Assembly: GCA_041751425.1 (NCBI GenBank)
Contig: JBGSXL010000033.1
Coordinates: forward strand, 1 to 64,000
Origin: JAVVEG01 sp041751425
GTDB lineage: Bacteria; Pseudomonadota; Gammaproteobacteria; Pseudomonadales; Pseudohongiellaceae
Length of the DNA stretch: 64,000 nucleotides
Direction: 5' to 3'
Part shown: positions 36,069 to 45,015 of the stretch, piece by piece
Position numbering within the stretch: position 1 is the stretch's first letter
How the letters are laid out: each line of letters begins with the position of its first letter
Program-made: the position numbers and the translations under genes
Notes under the pieces: model-generated
Told to the model about the DNA's origin: nothing
Databases searched by the model: none
What the model saw: the letters and a program-made list of their open reading frames with translations, nothing else

Positions 36069-36931
36069 GACGCACTCTCCACTTCCAGCTTAATCGGTCT
36101 TGAGGAATCCAGCTCTTGAACCTTTTTTTCCAGAACTGCTCGTCCAAGACCAAGATTCGTTTTTCCTCGTTGTACCTGGTAACCCAATTTTTCAAGAACA
36201 GGCATCACTGTGAGGTCCTCGCCATTTTCATCGCAACGAACGCCCACACCAAGGACCACCACGGTATCTATGCGTTTCTCCACATCCCAAACGATTCGAA
36301 TGATTTCCTCTGCCCGAGCGACCGGGACTTTAATTTCGAGTATGGCTGACAACACTTTCTCATTGAGGATATCCGGACGAATAGTGCCGACATCAGTATC
36401 GGTCATTAGTGACGCAATAGGATTGTTCTTCTCAAACGCAACACCCGCTGTCGCCAATGCACGACTCATTTCCTCAATATGATAAAACCGCGCGCCAACG
36501 CCAGGCCTGCCGAACTCTATGGTAAAACCAACTTCCCCAGCCCCCACTCTGCCGGTTACATCATTGGTTTTTACTTCCTCAGTGCCACGACCAACAATTC
36601 CTGTGGATTCATGAGGAACACGGGGATCGGAAAATGCGCGCCGCACAACCCTGGGCCAGGCCAGTTCATCGGGTTCAAACGCGGAGGTCGGACAGATATC
36701 CGGTTCAGGTTCAAATCGTGTGCGGAACAGCTTCATGAATCGCCTTACCGTTCGTACAGTGCGAGGTGGCAACTTCTCTTTGGTGAGTCCGTTGTAGCAC
36801 GCATAGCACTCAACGCATTCGTCGGCGTTTATCGTAGCTCTGTTCTTTTCCGGATCAATGTATATGGCACCCATGGGACATACATATGTGCAATTGCCAC
36901 AACCTACACATTTGTCCTGATTGATCTGCAT
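36065..36931 (-). CDS. 4Fe-4S ferredoxin-like protein with a large uncharacterised C-terminal domain
   Basis: A 288-residue protein. Residues 8-18 hold CVGCGNCTYVCP, a full [4Fe-4S] motif; residues 39-45 hold CVECYAC with a distant CP near residue 80 (DICPTSAF), a second, interrupted cluster site. Residues about 100-288 form a domain I cannot name, with GEVGFTIEFGRPGVGARF and VVLGVGVRCDENGED. It is cytosolic. It could be an enzyme subunit rather than a simple carrier. It is coupled (ATGA) to the unrecognised protein downstream and lies 76 bases after the beta-propeller gene. Confidence 0.75.
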   Translation of the reverse strand: MQINQDKCVGCGNCTYVCPMGAIYIDPEKNRATINADECVECYACYNGLTKEKLPPRTVRTVRRFMKLFRTRFEPEPDICPTSAFEPDELAWPRVVRRAFSDPRVPHESTGIVGRGTEEVKTNDVTGRVGAGEVGFTIEFGRPGVGARFYHIEEMSRALATAGVAFEKNNPIASLMTDTDVGTIRPDILNEKVLSAILEIKVPVARAEEIIRIVWDVEKRIDTVVVLGVGVRCDENGEDLTVMPVLEKLGYQVQRGKTNLGLGRAVLEKKVQELDSSRPIKLEVESAS

Positions 36932-37007
36932 CTATACCTCCACTGCAATAATCATTGCTATTGCAGCACTTGACTTCAATTGAACACAAATCCGACATCG
37001 TGCGACT

Positions 37008-37898
37008 CTAAACAAAATCAACCCGCAATATATATCCGGCATGCGGACTATCATTCGTTGGCCAGTTCGGATGAATGCCGGCATCACAGGTGTACATCAC
37101 TCCATTGTAAATTTCCAGCCCATGTGGATCCGCACTACCGCTGACAAACTCGACAGATTCTAATAGCTCACCTGTTTCTGCATGGTATTTATCGAGACCA
37201 AAAGTGGCCTCTGACCATCGGGTACTAGCGTTCTCCCCTGTCACCAACCATATGTTTCCATCTTCGTCGAAGGCCATATCATGATGACGCTTGGTTGGAT
37301 GGTAAGGTATCAAAAGTTCGGGTTGCCACGTGTTGGGGTCGATACGCATCATTGCGCGAAGTCGGGTTGATACAACCCAGAGTTTTCCATGTCGGAACTT
37401 GGCGCCATGATTACCTCCACCGCCCAGAGGAATCTGACGATGACTGACAGTTCTCGAGTTCATATCCGTTTGGAAAACACCATTGGGGGCTGCGTTTGCC
37501 ACCATCCAGATGTAACCTTCGCCATAAGCCATACCGCTGGTATTTCTACTCTCTGTTCTAACTGTTTTTAAAACTTCACCGGTATTCCAGTCCAGTAGCC
37601 ACGCATTCTCCAGAACGTCATCCGGCTCAGGCACGCCATACCTTGCTGCCTGGTCCCCAGTCAGTTTCTGCTCACCAACCCATAGCCCTTCAGGTGACGC
37701 CGCTATACCATTTGGAAACCCAGATGGACACTTGAACACACGTGTGGTCTTCACCTTGCGAACTGGCTGTGCCGCCCTGCCCGAGGTGCCTGTTGCTTGC
37801 TGAGCAACAGCAGGTTTTGCGCTTCCAGACAATACCAGGCCAGCTGCCGCTGTGGCACCCGCAGCCAGAAATTGACGCTTGTTCATAGGAATGTTCAT
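37008..37898 (-). CDS. Exported beta-propeller protein with Tat-like signal
   Basis: A 296-residue protein. The N-terminus MNIPMNKRQFLAAGATAAAG has a KR rather than RR pair, a Tat-like signal ending near AVAQQ. Blade-like repeats follow: GIAASPEGLWVGEQ, GMAYGEGYIWMVAN, DMAFDEDGNIWLVTG and GLEIYNGVMYTCD. The ATG at 37898 has AGGGAG six bases ahead; a longer frame to 37961 has no support. It lies about 105 bases after the TonB receptor gene and may bind or process the substrate taken up. It is a distant relative of the propeller encoded at 31.4-32.4 kb. Confidence 0.75.
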   Translation of the reverse strand: MNIPMNKRQFLAAGATAAAGLVLSGSAKPAVAQQATGTSGRAAQPVRKVKTTRVFKCPSGFPNGIAASPEGLWVGEQKLTGDQAARYGVPEPDDVLENAWLLDWNTGEVLKTVRTESRNTSGMAYGEGYIWMVANAAPNGVFQTDMNSRTVSHRQIPLGGGGNHGAKFRHGKLWVVSTRLRAMMRIDPNTWQPELLIPYHPTKRHHDMAFDEDGNIWLVTGENASTRWSEATFGLDKYHAETGELLESVEFVSGSADPHGLEIYNGVMYTCDAGIHPNWPTNDSPHAGYILRVDFV

Positions 37899-38003
37899 AG
37901 GAATCTCCCTGAGGTTCCGTTGGAAAGTGAGAAACTGAAATCCTGTTAGGTATCGCGCCAACCGGGTTAAAGGTTGACGCGATACTGTAACGGGCGTTGT
38001 TAA

Positions 38004-40886
38004 CTAGAAACGGAATCTAACACCTGCTGATACAACTCTACCAATTGGGTTGGCGTTATATGGTCCATACCCTTCCGGTGAATTGAAAAACGGTGGCTCC
38101 TCATCAAAGACGTTATTGATATCCAGGAAAACCACACTGTCAGACAAGGCACCTCCAAATGCTGGAATACTGGACAGGTTGTAACTGAGATTTATATCAA
38201 TTGTCGTAAACGCATCCACCTTATCGCCACCGCTACCTGCCGGATTACCAACAGAGGTCAAGCCAATTGGATCCATTGAAGTAGAACTCCAGTTCAGGTG
38301 GCTGGGTGTGTAGTAAGCAAACATCCGAGCTCGGAAGTCTCCATATTCCCACCCAATATCAGCACGTACCTGCATGTCTACGGAGGAGAAAGTTTGATTG
38401 AAGCCCTGCGTTCCAAGCACACTGAACACTTCTCCGTTAGCGCCGAAGAACTGATCAAATTTATCAATATAGAGAACAGAACCGCCCAAGGTGAATCGCC
38501 CAAGATTGCTCGTTTCTATATTGTAATCGCCTTGAATATCCCAACCGCCAATATTCAGGTTTACAACATTTGCCATGTCGCGATTGAAAAAGAAATACAC
38601 ATTGTTGGGGTCAAGCTCGCTGGCGAGTCTTGTCCCTTTTGCATGTGCATTTATCTGAGCGCGCGTTGCACCGTTAGGATAGATAGCAAGCTTCTCTTCC
38701 ATCCCGGGTGTGTTTACGATCATATTGAAGTTAGCTGCAGTCACACCACCGCGAAATTCGTTTTCGAAGTATGTCACTGCCAATCTGCCGTCCCAACTTA
38801 CAGGAGCCCAATCAAATCCAATAGACCAACTCTCTCCTGTTTGCGGTGCCATGTTCGGATCTGTATGCAGACGGAACATCCCTGGTCTGGATGTAGAACT
38901 GCCGACGGAACAGTGAGTGGCAACGTTTTCACAGCCCGGAATTTGTCGTGCTTCAGGGAAGTTGGCAACCGGTATATTCACCGTACCCCCTACTGCACCG
39001 TGCTGAGAGAACGTGTAGCGGTTAGCTGTTGTGGACATTGGCGGAGCCACGAAGGATTCCGATGTAGAACCTCGGACCTTGAAGCCTTCCACGACTTCCC
39101 AGTCGAATCCAAATTTCGGGTTGGTAGTTGATCCGAACAATGGATATTCGTCCCGTCGCACAGACAAGCTCAGTTCAAATGAATTGATGAAACTAATGCC
39201 CTGAGCTGGGCCAATCACGGGAATCAACAGCTCCGCAAACACTGACTCTACATCCTGCTCAACATATTCAACAAAAGCTGCGGCAGAATTTGGCAACCCA
39301 ATGCCATTGCTAGAAACCTGTTGCGGCGTAACCGTGTACTTGACAAGCTCTCCACCAATTGCACCTCGCAATGTACCTGCAGGCAGCTCAAACAGATCGC
39401 CATCGAGAATTACTCGATACTGTTGAATTGATTGATTCACCCGCCCTTCACTAAACTCGGATGCTATTTGTTCCAACACCGCAGGATTAGTACGATTTGT
39501 CGCAGCAGGTCGCCAAAGGTCGAGCGCGTTCTCGGTTGTCAAAGGCAACAGCGTAGGACGGATATTTGTGCCGGGGATGGACGGAGCGTTGAGATTACCC
39601 GCCCCGTTAGTTGTGCCATTCAGTGCCAGATAAGCACATGAGGAACAGATGGCCCCAACGGTGGTTGATTTAGTTTCAGTCCTGCCGACCATACCAAAGC
39701 CAGTAAGTGTAAAGTTTTCATTGATATCCCACTGTATTTCACCGGTCGCATAATACGCTTCTCCTGTATTTGTATTGGTGCGACCCGGACCAAAGAGTTC
39801 ATCTGGCAATAATCTCAAAGTCTGGCGAGTTGCAGTTATGCCGGGAGGATTCTCATAAAACGGATTCGCCTGGTCACCTGTCGCAAACGCGCTGCCCTGG
39901 ATGCTACCACGGGATTGGCGCTCAAGATTTTCGCGCCAGGAATACAATAGATCAGCTTTGACTGTTATATCTGACGACAAATCCTGTCGCATCTTTGCCA
40001 TGACATTGTGACGTGTTTGATCAGGAATATGATCACTCACGGTCTCTTGACAAGCATTAGGATCGCTCATCGGAGTAGTGGCTGTCACAGAACGATAGAT
40101 CCCAGCTCCTGCGGGTTGAATTGTTGCAGGCTCACAAACTCTACTCATAAAATTTGTGCCCCCTAATGGGCGCTTATCCCGGTCAAGAAGACCTCGCGAT
40201 GAGCTAGCAAGAGCACTTTTGTAACTGTAGTTATACGCGAGCATCGCCGATCCTTCGCCCCAATTGGTACCCCATAGCAGACCCATGTCCTTGGTGTCAT
40301 AGTCATCCCCCCAGCCGCCTTGGCCAGTTATCATCAGCCCATCGTATCCGGTGCGCGTAATGAAATTCACAACACCTGCAACAGCGTCAGAGCCATACAC
40401 TGATGAAGATCCATCCGCGATTACTTCAACTCTTTCTATTGCTATGCTCGGTACAATACTCGGATCAGGTAGAGGGTGACTGGTATTTCCCAGAGGAATT
40501 CTGTGACTATCTATCAATACCAATGTGCTGGTACTGGCACTAGAGCCCAAGCTTCTAATCGTAGGGGCAAAATATGAACTACCCACAAGTTGCCCCTGCG
40601 CCACCGAATGACTGTTGCTTGTGTTAGGAATCATGCGCAATATATCTTGCGTTGTAGCTGCATTGGTTGATTCAATTTGATCTCGGCCAACCGTAGTGAT
40701 TGGTGATCCTACTGGCGCCTGACCTCGAATCAACGTGCCCGTGACAACCACCTCCTCCACAGCAGGTGTATTGCCCCCTTGTTGAGCAGATACCGTTTGA
40801 GCAATACCATACGTTGCCAGTAACACCGCAACTTTCAAACTGCGAGAGTTCAGTGTAAATACATTTTTCTTAGCCTTGAGTTCCAT
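38004..40886 (-). CDS. TonB-dependent outer-membrane receptor
   Basis: A 960-residue outer-membrane receptor with a signal peptide (to about residue 34, VSAQQ). A TonB-box-like EEVVVTG stretch comes at about 44-50, then the plug domain (TTQDILRMIPNTSN, GSDAVAGVVNFITR) and a beta-barrel ending in VSAGVRFRF, whose terminal Phe is typical. It belongs to the large receptor group of marine and freshwater gammaproteobacteria and sphingomonads that take up carbohydrates and aromatic or terpenoid compounds. No iron genes are nearby, so a carbon substrate is more likely than a siderophore. Confidence 0.92.
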   Translation of the reverse strand: MELKAKKNVFTLNSRSLKVAVLLATYGIAQTVSAQQGGNTPAVEEVVVTGTLIRGQAPVGSPITTVGRDQIESTNAATTQDILRMIPNTSNSHSVAQGQLVGSSYFAPTIRSLGSSASTSTLVLIDSHRIPLGNTSHPLPDPSIVPSIAIERVEVIADGSSSVYGSDAVAGVVNFITRTGYDGLMITGQGGWGDDYDTKDMGLLWGTNWGEGSAMLAYNYSYKSALASSSRGLLDRDKRPLGGTNFMSRVCEPATIQPAGAGIYRSVTATTPMSDPNACQETVSDHIPDQTRHNVMAKMRQDLSSDITVKADLLYSWRENLERQSRGSIQGSAFATGDQANPFYENPPGITATRQTLRLLPDELFGPGRTNTNTGEAYYATGEIQWDINENFTLTGFGMVGRTETKSTTVGAICSSCAYLALNGTTNGAGNLNAPSIPGTNIRPTLLPLTTENALDLWRPAATNRTNPAVLEQIASEFSEGRVNQSIQQYRVILDGDLFELPAGTLRGAIGGELVKYTVTPQQVSSNGIGLPNSAAAFVEYVEQDVESVFAELLIPVIGPAQGISFINSFELSLSVRRDEYPLFGSTTNPKFGFDWEVVEGFKVRGSTSESFVAPPMSTTANRYTFSQHGAVGGTVNIPVANFPEARQIPGCENVATHCSVGSSTSRPGMFRLHTDPNMAPQTGESWSIGFDWAPVSWDGRLAVTYFENEFRGGVTAANFNMIVNTPGMEEKLAIYPNGATRAQINAHAKGTRLASELDPNNVYFFFNRDMANVVNLNIGGWDIQGDYNIETSNLGRFTLGGSVLYIDKFDQFFGANGEVFSVLGTQGFNQTFSSVDMQVRADIGWEYGDFRARMFAYYTPSHLNWSSTSMDPIGLTSVGNPAGSGGDKVDAFTTIDINLSYNLSSIPAFGGALSDSVVFLDINNVFDEEPPFFNSPEGYGPYNANPIGRVVSAGVRFRF

Positions 40887-41057
40887 ACTTATCTCCTGCG
40901 ATTATTTTCTGATTATTTATATGGCAGCAAACCTGCTGAAGTACTCCAATTAAGTTGCCGAATCATGCTCAATCCGTTAAAACTATTCCTTACGCAATCG
41001 TACCTACTACACATACTTATTGCGGAATGCATGAAATACTTTTCAAGCCTTTCATTT
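40887..41057. other. Leader region between the aldolase gene and the TonB receptor
   Basis: 171 bases without a gene. A TTATTTATA half-site at 40913-40921 matches the arm of the palindrome at 32443. It could hold an internal promoter for the TonB receptor. No terminator hairpin is seen after the aldolase. Confidence 0.45.
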
Positions 41058-42119
41058 TCATTCCATACTCAACTCCTTGTTGTTTCCTCCGTTCACTTTG
41101 TTCGCGAGCAAATCAAGTGTTACGTCCAGTATCATGTCCTCCTGCCCCCCAACCATTTTTCTGCGTCCAAGTTCTACTAGTATTTCACGTACATCTACGC
41201 CGAATTCTTCACTGATTTTCTCAGCGTGCCTGAGGAAAGATGAGTAAACACCGGCATATCCAAGACTGAGCGTTTCTCTGTCAACACGTACTGGTCTGTC
41301 TTGCAGTGGACGAACCAATGTCTCGGCAGCGTCCATAAGTTTGTAAAGATCACACCCATGCTTCCAACCTTTTAGGTTGGCCGCGGCCACGAATGCTTCC
41401 AGGGCTGCATTACCGGCACCCGCTCCCATACCCGTCAGACTGGCATCTACGCGAATAGCACCGTGCTGAACAGCTACGATTGTATTTGCTACGCCCAGAG
41501 CCAGATTATGATGAGCATGCACGCCACGCTCGGTTTCTGGTTTAAGTACCCTGTCGTAAGCCTGCAATCTTTCCCGATAACCATCCATATCAAGAGACCC
41601 GGCGCTATCAGTCACATAAACACATTGCGCTCCATAGCTCTCCATCAACTTGGCTTGTTTGGCAAGATCATCAGGTGCCGCCATATGGCTCATCATGAGA
41701 AAGCCCACCGTATCCATACCCATATCCCGCGCTGCACGCATATATTGTCTGGAAACATCAGCTTCTGTGCAGTGCGTAGCTATACGAACTGAGGTAATGC
41801 CAAGGGAGCGGGCGTGCTTCAGGCACTCAATAGTACCAATACCAGGAATCAACAGGGTGGCAAGTCTCGCTCTTTTCACTACGCTTGCGACGGCCTCTAT
41901 CCATTCCCAGTCAGTATGTGCGCCAAATCCATAATTGAAACTCGAACCACCGATGCCGTCGCCGTGCGCAATCTCTATAGAATCAACACCAGCCTCATCA
42001 AGTGCACGAGCAATATTCGTTACATGGTCAATGCCATACATATGGCGTATAGCGTGCATGCCATCGCGCAATGTTACGTCCTGGATATATAGCTTCTGTT
42101 GTTGTGGATCAAAGTTCAT
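41058..42119 (-). CDS. dmpG: 4-hydroxy-2-oxovalerate aldolase (DmpG/MhpE/BphI type)
   Basis: A 353-residue class II aldolase that splits 4-hydroxy-2-oxoacids into pyruvate and an aldehyde. It has the HMGL-like barrel with TLRDGMHA (Arg/Asp at the active site), a metal-binding HAHHN, and the C-terminal communication domain with YAGVYSSFLRHAEK. This enzyme normally channels acetaldehyde or propanal to its dehydrogenase partner. Its ATG overlaps the partner's stop by four bases. The usual 2-hydroxypentadienoate hydratase and ring-cleavage genes are absent from the window. Confidence 0.93.
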   Translation of the reverse strand: MNFDPQQQKLYIQDVTLRDGMHAIRHMYGIDHVTNIARALDEAGVDSIEIAHGDGIGGSSFNYGFGAHTDWEWIEAVASVVKRARLATLLIPGIGTIECLKHARSLGITSVRIATHCTEADVSRQYMRAARDMGMDTVGFLMMSHMAAPDDLAKQAKLMESYGAQCVYVTDSAGSLDMDGYRERLQAYDRVLKPETERGVHAHHNLALGVANTIVAVQHGAIRVDASLTGMGAGAGNAALEAFVAAANLKGWKHGCDLYKLMDAAETLVRPLQDRPVRVDRETLSLGYAGVYSSFLRHAEKISEEFGVDVREILVELGRRKMVGGQEDMILDVTLDLLANKVNGGNNKELSME

Positions 42120-43111
42120 ATACCCACCTGTTCCGTCTTCGAAAATTTCCTTTCCGCTATTTTTTCCGCCGTTTTCAACGCGGCAGATGTCATGATGTCG
42201 AGGTTTCCAGCATAGGCAGGCAGGTAGTGTGCAGCACCTTCTATCTCAAGAAAGACACTTGACTTCAATCCGGTAAATGTTCCATAACCTGGAATTTCAA
42301 GCGGATTGTTTTCGCCAAATTTTTCGAACTGCACCTTTTGTTTCAGGTGATAACCGGGAACATAGGAGCGCACCTTGCCAACCATCACTTCAATTGCCTT
42401 GGTGATAGTTTTTTCGTCAGCGCCTGAGGAAAAAGTAATGACAGTATCCCGCATGATCAAAGGTGGTTCGGCCGGATTCAATATTATTATGGCCTTACCC
42501 TTTGCTGCCCCTCCAACCTGTTCAATTCCCTTGGAGGTGGTTTCAGTAAATTCGTCAATATTCGCACGAGTGCCCGGACCTGCTGACTTGGATGCTATTG
42601 AGGCAACTATTTCTGCGTAGTGCACTGTAGCTACGGAAGAAACTGCTGCAACAATAGGAATAGTTGCCTGCCCACCACAAGTCACCATGTTCACATTCGC
42701 TGCATCCAGATGTGCATCACCATTCACTACAGGTATGACAAAAGGACCAATCGCAGCAGGTGTCAGATCAATAATTACTTTACCAGCAGCAATAACATGT
42801 TCGCTGTGCCGCTTATGAGGCCCAGCAGATGTCGCATCGAAAACAATTTCGATGTCCGCCCATTCCGGCAGCTTCATTAATCCATCGATACCCTCATGCG
42901 TCACAGTAACGCCCAGGCGTTCGGCGCGTTTCAAGCCGTCAGATTCTGGGTCAATGCCAACGAACGCGGCCATCTTTAGCAAGCGCGAAGTACGCATGAT
43001 CTTTATCATTAAATCTGTGCCAATATTGCCCGAGCCTATAATAGCGACACTTAGTGGCTCTGAATTCGGTGACAATTCAGCGTTAAATTTGTTTGTATCG
43101 TCGAAACCCAC
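42116..43111 (-). CDS. dmpF: Acetaldehyde dehydrogenase (acetylating), DmpF/MhpF type
   Basis: A 331-residue NAD/CoA-dependent dehydrogenase that turns the aldolase's aldehyde into acyl-CoA. The Rossmann motif IIGSGNIGTDLM is at about residues 24-35, and the catalytic Cys lies in NMVTCGGQATIP. The GTG at 43111 has AAGGAG six bases ahead and is the likely start. It is first in the minus-strand series and coupled to dmpG. It faces the diflavin reductase across an A/T-rich regulatory region. Confidence 0.94.
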   Translation of the reverse strand: MGFDDTNKFNAELSPNSEPLSVAIIGSGNIGTDLMIKIMRTSRLLKMAAFVGIDPESDGLKRAERLGVTVTHEGIDGLMKLPEWADIEIVFDATSAGPHKRHSEHVIAAGKVIIDLTPAAIGPFVIPVVNGDAHLDAANVNMVTCGGQATIPIVAAVSSVATVHYAEIVASIASKSAGPGTRANIDEFTETTSKGIEQVGGAAKGKAIIILNPAEPPLIMRDTVITFSSGADEKTITKAIEVMVGKVRSYVPGYHLKQKVQFEKFGENNPLEIPGYGTFTGLKSSVFLEIEGAAHYLPAYAGNLDIMTSAALKTAEKIAERKFSKTEQVGI

Positions 43112-43420
43112 ATCTCACTCCTTCTAGCAAGTGCGAGAAAGTTATCATAGTATTTATCATATTAAAATACTTTATAACGATTTAGTATCATTTATATTAC
43201 ATATTGAATTCTGGGCCAGTATTTATAGTATTTATTATATGTTTAGTACCGATTTATCACTGTCTGGGATATCATTACCGCAGCCTGAGCGAGCCAGGAG
43301 TGCGATGAAAATATATATGGAATAGATCAGGTACCGACTAAGATATCTCTTTTTTTCCTTATATATCAATTTGATGAGCAATACTTGCTTGAATTCTAGA
43401 GGGCGCTGGAAGTAGTTTCT
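43112..43420. promoter_or_regulatory. A/T-rich divergent control region with repeated AGTATTTAT
   Basis: A 309-bp gap without genes. AGTATTTAT occurs at 43149, 43218 and 43227, the last two directly in tandem, giving a TATTTATA half-site like that in the 32443 palindrome. This is the expected place for promoters of the dmpF operon and the diflavin reductase and for a GntR-family operator. Confidence 0.5.
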
Positions 43421-44797
43421 ATGGTTTTGATCTCGGCACTCAACTTTTGGATAGGCCTGCTTGTGATAATCATTGCCGTTGTCACTTCCCACCGGATATA
43501 CAGCGCAAAAAAACGACAGAAAGAAGAAGCATTCGCTGAATACGAACTTTCTAAAAGCAACAAGGTATTGATAGCGTTTGCCAGTCAAAGTGGTTTTGCT
43601 GAGTCAATCGCATGGCAAACAGCTAAAACTTTACGCTCCTGGGGTGTGGAGGTTGAATTAACAGCGCTTGGCGTTATTAATGCAAAAGTGCTAACCAGAT
43701 TCAGTCGGGCACTATTTATAGTCAGTACCACAGGCAAAGGGGAAGCACCTGACAACGCACGCGAATTTGTAAAACAACACATGCAAAAACCAGTACTGTT
43801 ATCTGGCTTGGAATTTGCCGTGCTGGCGTTGGGTGACCGCAGCCATGAAAACTATTGTGCGTTTGGACGCAGATTGGATAGCTGGTTACGAACCAGTGGT
43901 GCGCACCCGTTTAGCGCGCTGACAGAAGTTGATAATGCTGATCCAGGCGCACTAAAGGTATGGGAAAGCAATCTTAATCGCTTTAAGCAACGTAGTAGCG
44001 ATGTAGCTCTGCCGTCGGTGCAGTATTACCGCTGGAAACTTGTAGACAGAACTTTGCTTAATAAGGGCAGTGCCGGTGGACCCGTTTATCTTGTGGCGCT
44101 GTGCTCACTGGATATCCCACCACTTTGGCGTGCGGGCGATATAGTCGAAGTTCTCCCAGGTCCGGCAGATGCAACCTTAGAAAATTCGCATACCAAGAAA
44201 CATCGAGAATACTCGGTTGCCAGTTTACCTGCTGATGGCCGATTGGAACTGGTGATACGGCAGATACAGCTTCCAGATGGAAGATCAGGGATGTGCTCGA
44301 ACTGGCTAACAAAAAAAGCAGCAATAAACGAAAGAGTAATGTTGCGAGTTCGTAGCAATCGCTCTTTCCACGGGCCTGAAAATGATCAACCAATGATCCT
44401 TATTGGCAATGGTACTGGCATTGCAGGACTAAGGGCTCATCTAAAATCCCGTTCCTTAAATGGAGCTCATGAGAATTGGCTGATCTTCGGTGAACGCAAT
44501 TCGGAGCATGATTGGTTTTTTCGAAATGAAATTGTCAGATGGCAAGCAGAAGGACATATCAAACGGTTGGACTTAGCATTCTCACGTGATCAAACTGACA
44601 AAATATATGTGCAGCATCGTTTGCATAGCGCAGCGACAACTCTGAAGCAGTGGGTGGACAATGGCGCGTACATTTACATTTGTGGCAGTCTTGAAGGTAT
44701 GTCGACAGAGGTCAAAACTACTGTGCAATCGATACTGGGAAAGAAGAATTTCCTCAGATTTGTCGACGAGGGACGATATCGATGCGATGTTTACTGA
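43421..44797 (+). CDS. Membrane-anchored diflavin reductase (flavodoxin plus FAD/NADPH domains)
   Basis: A 458-residue CysJ/cytochrome P450 reductase-like protein. One N-terminal membrane helix (about 5-25) is followed by a flavodoxin domain: ASQSGFAESIAWQTA, STTGKGEAPDNA and LALGDRSHENYCAFG. The FAD/NADP domain has EYSVASLPADG, IGNGTGIAGLRAHL and YICGSLEGMSTEV. It should pass electrons from NADPH through FAD and FMN to an acceptor. No P450 or sulfite reductase haemoprotein is nearby; the Fe-S protein of the island is a possible but unproven acceptor. It is transcribed toward the FadR-type regulator. Confidence 0.85.
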   Translation: MVLISALNFWIGLLVIIIAVVTSHRIYSAKKRQKEEAFAEYELSKSNKVLIAFASQSGFAESIAWQTAKTLRSWGVEVELTALGVINAKVLTRFSRALFIVSTTGKGEAPDNAREFVKQHMQKPVLLSGLEFAVLALGDRSHENYCAFGRRLDSWLRTSGAHPFSALTEVDNADPGALKVWESNLNRFKQRSSDVALPSVQYYRWKLVDRTLLNKGSAGGPVYLVALCSLDIPPLWRAGDIVEVLPGPADATLENSHTKKHREYSVASLPADGRLELVIRQIQLPDGRSGMCSNWLTKKAAINERVMLRVRSNRSFHGPENDQPMILIGNGTGIAGLRAHLKSRSLNGAHENWLIFGERNSEHDWFFRNEIVRWQAEGHIKRLDLAFSRDQTDKIYVQHRLHSAATTLKQWVDNGAYIYICGSLEGMSTEVKTTVQSILGKKNFLRFVDEGRYRCDVY

Positions 44798-45015
44798 CCT
44801 ATAGTTGCTTGAGCAATGGATTGGGAATACCTATTTTTGAATAAACCACCAAAAGATTCACGCAACAAGGCATAGTACATATACAGGATAGAAATGCAGG
44901 AATGAATATTGGTAGAATACGCTGTGTTTAGGCAACTACTACGACATGGCTAACGCCAGCAATCAACATCTGTAAATTCAAAGTCGTAATTAATTAGTTT
45001 ATAAGGAACATTCCA

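Noticed and set aside
41058..43111. Complete meta-cleavage pathway for aromatics
   Set aside because: Only the last two enzymes are present; dioxygenase, hydrolase and hydratase genes are missing.
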